The notes under the pieces are model-generated. The model saw only the letters and a list, made by a program, of their open reading frames with translations. It had not been told where the DNA came from and did not search any database. Positions 1-4,647 of a stretch of 6,742 bases of DNA are shown here, piece by piece. Source of the stretch: Planctomycetota bacterium (lineage in GTDB: Bacteria > Planctomycetota > PUPC01 > JACPCR01); contig JASLXP010000703.1 in NCBI GenBank assembly GCA_030740295.1, forward strand, positions 1 to 6,742. Reading direction: 5' to 3'. The position numbers were made by a program, and so were the translations under genes. Every line of letters starts with the position of its first letter. Position 1 is the stretch's first letter.

Positions 1-90
1 GGCCGGGGCGTTGCCCCTTTTCAAATCTTTGTACCATTCACCCAGCCCGTTGGGCTGGGCTAGGCAAACAGCCCGGGGCTTCGCCCCTGA
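1..90. repeat. cluster of three short GC-rich hairpins at window edge
   Basis: Three hairpins follow one another: GGGGC-GTT-GCCCC (5-17), CCCAGCCC-GTT-GGGCTGGG (41-59) and GGGGC-TTC-GCCCC (75-87). The first and third are near copies (CGGGGC...GCCCC with different three-base loops), so this is a repeated motif framing a longer central stem. The first is followed by TTTT (18-21) and could act as a terminator for plus-strand transcription entering from the left, but the motif recurs without a T-run at 75-87, so I favour a dispersed repeat that may continue beyond the left edge. No credible gene covers 1-308. Apart from this cluster and the cloverleaf repeat at 183-259, I see nothing in 91-182 or 260-308. 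Confidence 0.6.
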
Positions 91-182
91 AATCCGTCAA
101 AACGACTCCGTCTTGGAGGACCAGGTAACTGCTGCTATGGATATGTTTGGGGGACGGGGCCGCCTCAACCTTTGATGTTCTG

Positions 183-259
183 CCTGGGCACGCCAGCGTC
201 CCGCTGGCAACGGGAGCGACCGTAGGTCGCTCAGCCGGCGAGACGCCGGCGTGCCCAGG
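183..259. repeat. 73-base cloverleaf palindromic repeat, copy 1
   Basis: The core at 185-257 reads as a 7-base closing stem TGGGCAC/GTGCCCA around three arms: GCCAGC/GCTGGC (loop GTCCC), GCGACC/GGTCGC (loop GTA) and GCCGGC/GCCGGC (loop GAGAC). Linkers are AACGGGA between arms 1 and 2 and TCA between arms 2 and 3; every stem base is paired. Here the closing stem gains two more pairs, CC (183-184) with GG (258-259). A second copy at 3474-3546 matches 68 of 73 bases. This copy starts about 50 bases after the stop of the iron-sulfur gene, so it would lie in the 3' end of that mRNA and might act as a terminator or stabiliser; no T-run follows it on the minus strand. Its size and spacing suggest a REP/MITE-like dispersed element. 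Confidence 0.85.
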
Positions 260-308
260 ACTCCTTACGCGGCCTATATTCATATCCGCAACAGGTGCTA
301 AGTAAGTT

Positions 309-2390
309 TTAAGAATCGTTCATGCCGAGGGCCTCGGCGAGCAGTTCTGCAATGTCCTTCACTTCTGCGCTGCTGCTGGTCGCGGCAACGCCGTCGCCGA
401 TCATCGTCAGGCAGAATGGGCACGAAACCGCCAGGGCTTCGGCGCCGGTGTCCAGCAGTTCCTGCACACGGCTGGCCCCGATGCGCTCATCGGGTGAATC
501 GTCGAACCACATCCTTCCACCGCCCGCGCCGCAGCAGGAGGTATTACTGCCGCTTCGCGACATTTCGACCAGTGAGCCGCAGCCCTGGGCCCCACTGCCA
601 GAACCAAGCAGGTGGCGAGGAGGTCCAACCACGCCCTGAACTCTGGCCAGATAGCACGGATCGTGGTAGGCCAGCTTTGCGCTGGGTGAACTGTTTCGCA
701 GGTCAGGAAGTTTTCCCTGCTCGACCAATTCCATGAGCAACTGGCTGTGATGCATTACTTCATACTTGCCGCCGAACTGCGGGTAGTCGTTCTTGAAACT
801 GTTCAAGCAGTGCGGGCAGTGCGTAATGATCTTTTTCACGTTGTGCTGATTGAGTGTCTCGACGTTCGTCGCCGCCAGTTCCTGGAACAGAAACTCATCG
901 CCCATTCGGCGCGCGCTCTCACCGGTACAGCGTTCTCTGGGGCCGAGCACGGCGAAGTTGACACCGGCCGTCTTGAGGAGTTTCACCAGGGCACGGGCCA
1001 CCTTTTGGATTCGACGGTCGTATGAAGCAGCACAGCCAACCCAGTAGAGAATCTCGAACTGCGGGTTGTCCTCAACGGTTGGAACTTCAAGCCCTGCGGC
1101 CCAGGCGTCTCGTTCATCGGCCGGCAGGCCCCAGGGATTGCCTGACCTCTGCATCTTCTGGAGCGACGTGGCAGGCGCCCCCCGGAGTTGTCCTTCACCA
1201 ATCAGATTTCTTCGCAGGTCGGTGATCAGGCCCAGCGGATCGACACCCAGCGGGCAGATGTCCACGCATGCGTGGCAGGTCGTGCAAGACCACGCCGTGT
1301 CGGCTGAGATGACCTCACCGGCCAAAGGTGGAATGCCGTCGGCTGTTTCGCATTCATCCACGCCGCTCTGTTGCACATTCAATATCCTGGGGCCGACATC
1401 ATTAAGGTGGGCTCGTATATCTTGAACCACGTTACGAGGTGACAACGGCTTTCCCGCTTCATGCGCCGGACAGGCATCCTGACAGCGGCCGCAGGAAACG
1501 CAGGCGTCAAGCTGCATCAGTTTGTGCTGAGTAAAATCCTGTATTCGGCCCACGCCAATCAGTCCCGTCTCCTCGACTTCCTCCATCGTCAGCGGAGTCA
1601 TCACGCCCGACTTTTCCGTGCCGGATGCAATGCTCGCAGCGCCTGCGATGGCGTGGAGCAACCGGGTGTACGGAAAAGCCGCGATCAGGCCAAAGGCCAG
1701 AAGTGTGTGGAGCCACCACAAACCAAAATGGATCGTGGCAGCGGCGCTGCGTGTCGTGCCGAGAAGTTTGAAGACACTGGCAGCGCCCAGGCCAACGTAT
1801 GAGTAACCCGGCTGTGGAGTCTGCTCGCGAAGAATGCGCAGCCCTTCAGTGCAGTAGCCTGTCAGGCCGATGGCGATCAGCATTCCGAGCACTGCCCAGT
1901 CCAGGGAGGCATGCCCAATGCTTGATGCGCCTCTCCACCGGCGTTGAGCAAACCACAGACAGCCTGCCAGCATCGCCAGCCCGGCCGTATCCAGAACCAA
2001 TTCATAAACAGCGAAGTACCATCCTTTGTGAAACAGCGGATCGCCCGGCGGTCGCCCCAGGGCAGCCGCGGCATAGTGCTCGACTGCTATCAGAACGGTG
2101 CCGATCAGCAGGAGCCCGAATCCACCAAACAGAAGACGATGGGCCACACCCTCGCCGCGTCTGCCCTGACGCAACTTGCTCTGGGATAAGACATCGGTCA
2201 CCAGACGCTTCAAGACCGTTCCCCAGGACAATCTGCTTTCCTCATCGCGTCCCAGTTTCCACAGGCGCGCTCGCCGGTGGATACCCCAGGCAGCACAACC
2301 CATCGAGACCGCAGCCAGGGCGTACATGACACCCCTGGAAGTCGCGTCAATATTTCCCAGGATTTCGCGCGTCAACGGATCACCCGGCAT
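309..2390 (-). CDS. membrane-bound Fe-S oxidoreductase, ETF:(mena)quinone oxidoreductase-like, b-haem type
   Basis: Predicted to accept electrons from the EtfAB flavoprotein and deliver them to membrane quinone. The 693-residue protein has about five hydrophobic segments (roughly 21-38, 86-106, 123-147, 163-186, 219-241) with histidines at 84, 105, 221 and 228 that could bind haem, as in the nitrate reductase gamma (NarI) family. A ferredoxin-like part has Cys 297/300/303/307 and Cys 369/372/375/379, each a CxxCxxCxxxCP motif for a 4Fe-4S cluster. Two CCG domains of the HdrD/GlpC type follow. The first has Cys 453, 488, 525 and 528, with Thr 489 where the second Cys of the CC pair would be. 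The second is complete: C579-x39-CC(619-620)-x36-C657xxC660. The start ATG overlaps the end of etfA by 11 bases, indicating translational coupling. The architecture resembles the EMO-type proteins encoded beside etf genes in Syntrophomonas and Geobacter. The general class is firm; the quinone partner is inferred. Confidence 0.9.
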   Translation of the reverse strand: MPGDPLTREILGNIDATSRGVMYALAAVSMGCAAWGIHRRARLWKLGRDEESRLSWGTVLKRLVTDVLSQSKLRQGRRGEGVAHRLLFGGFGLLLIGTVLIAVEHYAAAALGRPPGDPLFHKGWYFAVYELVLDTAGLAMLAGCLWFAQRRWRGASSIGHASLDWAVLGMLIAIGLTGYCTEGLRILREQTPQPGYSYVGLGAASVFKLLGTTRSAAATIHFGLWWLHTLLAFGLIAAFPYTRLLHAIAGAASIASGTEKSGVMTPLTMEEVEETGLIGVGRIQDFTQHKLMQLDACVSCGRCQDACPAHEAGKPLSPRNVVQDIRAHLNDVGPRILNVQQSGVDECETADGIPPLAGEVISADTAWSCTTCHACVDICPLGVDPLGLITDLRRNLIGEGQLRGAPATSLQKMQRSGNPWGLPADERDAWAAGLEVPTVEDNPQFEILYWVGCAASYDRRIQKVARALVKLLKTAGVNFAVLGPRERCTGESARRMGDEFLFQELAATNVETLNQHNVKKIITHCPHCLNSFKNDYPQFGGKYEVMHHSQLLMELVEQGKLPDLRNSSPSAKLAYHDPCYLARVQGVVGPPRHLLGSGSGAQGCGSLVEMSRSGSNTSCCGAGGGRMWFDDSPDERIGASRVQELLDTGAEALAVSCPFCLTMIGDGVAATSSSAEVKDIAELLAEALGMNDS

Positions 2391-3345
2391 GGAGCTTCTC
2401 GATCATCTGTGGAACGACTTCATAAACGTCGCCCACCAGCCCGTAATCGGCGACCTGGAAAATCGGGGCTTCGGGGTCATGGTTGACTGCCGCCACGACT
2501 TTGGAGTTCTTCATTCCCGCCAAGTGCTGTAATGCGCCGGAGATGCCCAGGGCGATGTAGAGCTCAGGCGCCACAATCTTTCCAGTCTGGCCGACCTGCA
2601 GTTCGTTTGGTGTGATGCCCGCATCTACCAGGGCCCGGGAGCTCCCAGCCGCGCCGTCCAGGCAATCGGCCAGGCCGCCCACCAGCTTCTCGTAATCGTC
2701 CGCGCTTTTGAATGCCCGGCCGCCGGAGACGACCACTCGCGATTCGGTCACATCCGGACGATGCCCGGCTTTGGAATCGACGCCAACGAACTGAATCTGA
2801 TTCGGCAGGGACTTCTCATCGACAGAGAGCGAGGTAATCTCAAAAGGATTTTCAGCCGGCTGGGGTGGTTCATAGGCCGTGGGCCGGATGGTGATGATTT
2901 TCGGTTCGCCCTTCAGAACCACCGTTGCCGTTGCCGCACCGGCAAACATGGGTCGTCTCAGCAGAAGCTCTCCATCGCGCCACTCGTGACCTATGACATC
3001 GCTGGCCATCGCCCCGCCAAGCAACCCCGCGGCGCGGCCGACAATGTCCCTGGCAAACGTCGTCGATGCAGCGACGATCAGATCGAATTCTCGTTCAGTC
3101 ACGACTGTTGCGATCACTTTCGCGTACCGGTCCGCAACAGGATCGGCCAGCAACGGGCTGTCACAGCACAGAACGGGCGCGCAAGTGGAACATTGCCTTG
3201 CCACGTCTTCAATCTGATGACCCACCACCAGGCATTCGACGGAGCCCTCAGTCTGCCGCGCAATCGAATAGGCGAAACCGGCGGCCGAGGCACTGGCAGG
3301 CCGAGCCGTCGTTCCGTAATGTTCAACGACGATCAGTACGCGCAT
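2380..3345 (-). CDS. etfA: electron transfer flavoprotein subunit alpha
   Basis: Large subunit of the soluble ETF heterodimer. It holds the redox FAD that receives electrons from dehydrogenases such as acyl-CoA dehydrogenases. At 321 residues it is normal family length. The N-terminal domain (about 1-190) begins MRVLIVVEH, typical of EtfA. The C-terminal FAD domain shows the family signature almost in full: SR at 236-237, QVGQTG 250-255, [13 protein letters not shown] 262-274, AAVNHD 285-290 and [14 protein letters not shown] 293-306. The usual Ile/Val before QH is Leu 273. The ATG start is backed by AAGGA (minus strand, 3354-3358) eight bases upstream. The stop overlaps the start of the iron-sulfur gene. 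Its partner etfB lies 384 bases upstream instead of directly adjacent, because repeat DNA fills the gap. Identification is secure from the C-terminal motifs. Confidence 0.97.
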   Translation of the reverse strand: MRVLIVVEHYGTTARPASASAAGFAYSIARQTEGSVECLVVGHQIEDVARQCSTCAPVLCCDSPLLADPVADRYAKVIATVVTEREFDLIVAASTTFARDIVGRAAGLLGGAMASDVIGHEWRDGELLLRRPMFAGAATATVVLKGEPKIITIRPTAYEPPQPAENPFEITSLSVDEKSLPNQIQFVGVDSKAGHRPDVTESRVVVSGGRAFKSADDYEKLVGGLADCLDGAAGSSRALVDAGITPNELQVGQTGKIVAPELYIALGISGALQHLAGMKNSKVVAAVNHDPEAPIFQVADYGLVGDVYEVVPQMIEKLHAG

Positions 3346-3395
3346 CAGGGGATTCCTTTTAGGTTAGGATCAGTGCGTGAGCTCATTCGATCGTG

Positions 3396-3444
3396 ATGCT
3401 GGATGCTGGATTCTCGATACTGGATGCTGGATGCTGGATGCTGG
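3396..3444. repeat. heptad repeat array, left arm
   Basis: Seven unbroken 7-base units, read on the plus strand from the left: ATGCTGG, ATGCTGG, ATTCTCG, ATACTGG, then ATGCTGG three times. The units vary only at positions 3 and 6 (AT[G/A/T]CT[G/C]G). The array is the inverse of the right arm at 3573-3641. The inverted match continues inward past the units, GGAAGGTGCA (3443-3452) facing TGCACGTTCC (3565-3574) with one mismatch. From memory, similar TGCTGGA-type repeats are dispersed in some environmental bacterial genomes and give spurious peptides of the MLDAGCW type. Confidence 0.9.
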
Positions 3445-3473
3445 AAGGTGCATTCCCCCAAAGGTAGGCGATA

Positions 3474-3546
3474 TGGGCACGCCAGCTTCCCGCTGGCTCC
3501 GGGAGCGACCGTAGGTCGCAAAGCCGGCGAGACGCCGGCGTGCCCA
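3474..3546. repeat. 73-base cloverleaf palindromic repeat, copy 2
   Basis: Same length and layout as the copy at 185-257: closing stem TGGGCAC/GTGCCCA, arms GCCAGC/GCTGGC (loop TTCCC), GCGACC/GGTCGC (loop GTA) and GCCGGC/GCCGGC (loop GAGAC), linkers TCCGGGA and AAA. Five bases differ from copy 1: one in loop 1, two in the first linker and two in the second. None is in a stem. The same orientation relative to the neighbouring genes is kept. This copy lies between the two inverted heptad arms, at the tip of a larger palindrome. It has no tRNA features (see rejected items). Confidence 0.88.
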
Positions 3547-3572
3547 GGGGGCGTTTCAGTGAGCTGCACGTT

Positions 3573-3641
3573 CCAGCATCCAGCATCCAGCATCGAGTAT
3601 CGAGTATCCAGCATCGAGAATCCAGTATCCAGTATCCAGTA
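3573..3641. repeat. heptad repeat array, right arm (inverted)
   Basis: Nine full 7-base units and a tenth imperfect one. On the plus strand they read CCAGCAT three times, CGAGTAT twice, CCAGCAT, CGAGAAT, CCAGTAT twice, then CCAGTAA. In reverse complement these are the same AT[G/A/T]CT[G/C]G family as the left arm. The three innermost units of both arms are identical and would pair exactly; outer units pair with scattered mismatches. This arm has about two more full units than the left, which fits expansion or contraction of a tandem array after the inverted structure formed. Confidence 0.9.
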
Positions 3642-3646
3642 ACAGA

Positions 3647-3720
3647 TGGGGCAGACAGGTCTCCACTGACACACCAATTTTGTGACAAGCCCTCAGTGGG
3701 ATTCTAGAAACCTGTCCCCA
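3647..3720. repeat. imperfect palindrome directly downstream of etfB
   Basis: Outer stem: TGGGG (3647-3651) with CCCCA (3716-3720), a three-base CAG bulge, then ACAGGT (3655-3660) with ACCTGT (3710-3715). Further in, CCACTGA (3663-3669) pairs with TCAGTGG (3693-3699) and CACA (3670-3673) with TGTG (3681-3684). An 8-base palindrome TTCTAGAA (3702-3709) sits on one side. It begins nine bases after the etfB stop codon, so in the mRNA it could form a 3' hairpin, but there is no T-run to make it a standard terminator. The GGGGACAGGT ends resemble, from memory, small non-autonomous elements mobilised by REP-associated tyrosine transposases; this link is a guess. Confidence 0.65.
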
Positions 3721-3729
3721 CGATGAGAG

Positions 3730-4479
3730 CTACGATACACCAAGCTGCTCCATCAATTCATCGAGGCTTTCAACGATTACGCAATCGCGCTCCGTGGAGG
3801 TCAGTTCCAGGTGCAGCAGTTGAATCCGGGGTTCTAGCGTGACCCCCAACTCATCAAGACCGATTCGTTCGAGGGGCTTTCTTTTGGCTTTCATGATACT
3901 TGGCAGCGAGGCGTAACGGGGTTCGTTCAGTCGCAGGTCTGTGGTGATCACCGCGGGCAACGTGATTCGCACCGTCTCCAGCCCCCCGTCGGTTTCACGA
4001 GCAACAACCAGGCATTCCTGGCCGAACTCAATCTGCGATGCGAAGGTCGCCTGGGGCCAGGCCAGCAACGCGGCCAGAAATTGCCCGGCCTGGTTGGAGT
4101 CGTCGTCAATTGCCTGTTTGCCCATGAGCACCAGGTCCGGCTGTTCTCGCTCGACCAGCGCTTTTAAAATCTGAGCCACATTCCAGGGATCAGGGGCTGC
4201 TTCGCAGGGGACCAGAATGGCCCGGTCGGCGCCCATGGCCAGTGCCTCGCGCAGTTCTTTTTCAGCGTCCGGAGTGTCTGCGCAGATCGCAGCGGCCAGT
4301 ATTTCCACTTCCTGCTGAGGTATCCTCTCGGCGATTCTCACCGCTTCCTCCACGGCGATAGCGTCGAACGGATTCATCACGAAGGACACACCGTCCTCAT
4401 CGATGCCCCGCGCATCATCGCGGATGCGGATTTTCTGGTCCGGGTCTGGTACCCGTTTGGTTGTGACAAGTATTTTCAA
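3730..4479 (-). CDS. etfB: electron transfer flavoprotein subunit beta
   Basis: Small subunit of ETF. It binds a nucleotide (AMP in the classical type) and docks on partner dehydrogenases. From the TTG start it has 249 residues, the usual family length, and begins MKILVTTKRVPDPDQK, the normal EtfB N-terminus. Visible motifs are NPFDAIAVEEAVRI (36-49), AMGADRA (81-87), DDDSNQAGQFLA (125-136) and the family signature VARETDGGLETV (159-170) followed by LPAVITT (174-180). The recognition loop LNEPRYASLPSIMKAK (184-199) is very close to that of human ETF beta, with Leu 192 at the place of the anchoring leucine. An ATG 51 bases further upstream would add residues unlike any EtfB, so TTG is preferred. 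The loop and nucleotide motifs suggest a classical, non-bifurcating ETF. A candidate promoter lies about 85 bases upstream. Confidence 0.96.
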   Translation of the reverse strand: MKILVTTKRVPDPDQKIRIRDDARGIDEDGVSFVMNPFDAIAVEEAVRIAERIPQQEVEILAAAICADTPDAEKELREALAMGADRAILVPCEAAPDPWNVAQILKALVEREQPDLVLMGKQAIDDDSNQAGQFLAALLAWPQATFASQIEFGQECLVVARETDGGLETVRITLPAVITTDLRLNEPRYASLPSIMKAKRKPLERIGLDELGVTLEPRIQLLHLELTSTERDCVIVESLDELMEQLGVS

Positions 4480-4484
4480 GAAAT

Positions 4485-4489
4485 ACCTC
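4485..4489 (-). promoter_or_regulatory. etfB ribosome binding site that selects the TTG start
   Basis: On the minus strand the sequence reads GAGGT-ATTTC-TTG, a good Shine-Dalgarno core five bases before TTG at 4479-4477. Translation from that TTG gives exactly the expected EtfB N-terminus. Confidence 0.75.
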
Positions 4490-4563
4490 GCTGTCGGCTG
4501 GCACTGCAATCTGCCCCGTATCTGCCGCAACTGGGCACAGCAAACACTGGAAAACCAAGGGAG

Positions 4564-4591
4564 ATTATCATCCTGATATCAGGTCCGGCAA
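4564..4591 (-). promoter_or_regulatory. candidate etf operon promoter with palindromic spacer
   Basis: On the minus strand, TTGCCG (4591-4586, 4 of 6 to the -35 consensus) is followed after 16 bases by GATAAT (4569-4564, 5 of 6 to the -10 consensus). A perfect 12-base palindrome CCTGATATCAGG (4572-4583) lies inside the spacer, where a bound repressor would block polymerase. Transcription would begin near 4557 and give a leader of about 78 bases before etfB. It is the best candidate I found in this gap, but a match of this quality can arise by chance. Confidence 0.4.
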
Positions 4592-4609
4592 TTCGGCAAA
4601 GCGACGCGC

Positions 4610-4623
4610 CGGCAGCTCTGCCG
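4610..4623 (-). terminator. weak hairpin after the DUF4838 gene
   Basis: CGGCAG (4610-4615) faces CTGCCG (4618-4623), a 5-6 bp GC stem with a tiny loop, 24 bases after the stop of the DUF4838 gene. No T-run follows on the minus strand, so it is at best a partial terminator. Confidence 0.25.
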
Positions 4624-4647
4624 TGAATGTTGTCGCACGGTGGCTGC

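Larger units (their letters stand above)
3346..3729. other. repeat-filled gap between etfB and etfA
   Basis: This 384-base stretch has no credible gene. Almost all of it is structured repeat DNA: a heptad-armed palindrome with a cloverleaf core (3396-3641) and a second imperfect palindrome (3647-3720). Only about 50 bases just upstream of etfA, holding its ribosome site, and short joins are left over. etfB and etfA encode subunits needed in equal amounts and are usually adjacent or overlapping, so the gap looks acquired. I saw no clear target-site duplication and no convincing promoter for etfA in it. Confidence 0.75.

Noticed and set aside
38..283. 81-residue minus-strand open frame across the left-edge repeats
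   Set aside because: It is a translation of the cloverleaf and hairpin repeats. The same peptide string (GHAGVSPA..RPTVAP) appears in the frame over the second copy, showing it reflects repeat DNA and not a protein family.
1799..2329. 176-residue plus-strand open frame opposite the iron-sulfur gene
   Set aside because: The minus-strand frame there encodes the membrane segments of a recognisable protein, while the plus frame is low-complexity and resembles no family I know.
2761..3396. 211-residue plus-strand open frame opposite etfA
   Set aside because: It is a shadow of etfA in GC-rich DNA; the minus strand carries clear EtfA signatures throughout.
3474..3546. tRNA gene, because of a 73-base cloverleaf with a 7-bp closing stem
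   Set aside because: No T-loop GTTCRA motif, no D-loop GG, no 7-base anticodon loop (the middle loop is three bases), and no unpaired bases between closing stem and side arms. It is a palindromic repeat.
3396..3641. CRISPR array
   Set aside because: The units are seven bases long, contiguous and without spacers, and are arranged as inverted arms.
3345..3677. Open frames on both strands in the etfB-etfA gap, rich in LDAGCW or SSIQHPAS peptides
   Set aside because: They translate the heptad arrays and the cloverleaf, lack ribosome sites, and exist in several frames at once because the 7-base units contain no stops.
4480..4530. Longer etfB starting at an ATG 51 bases upstream
   Set aside because: The added residues do not resemble an EtfB N-terminus, and the TTG at 4479 has a well-placed GAGGT and gives the canonical MKILVTTKRV start.
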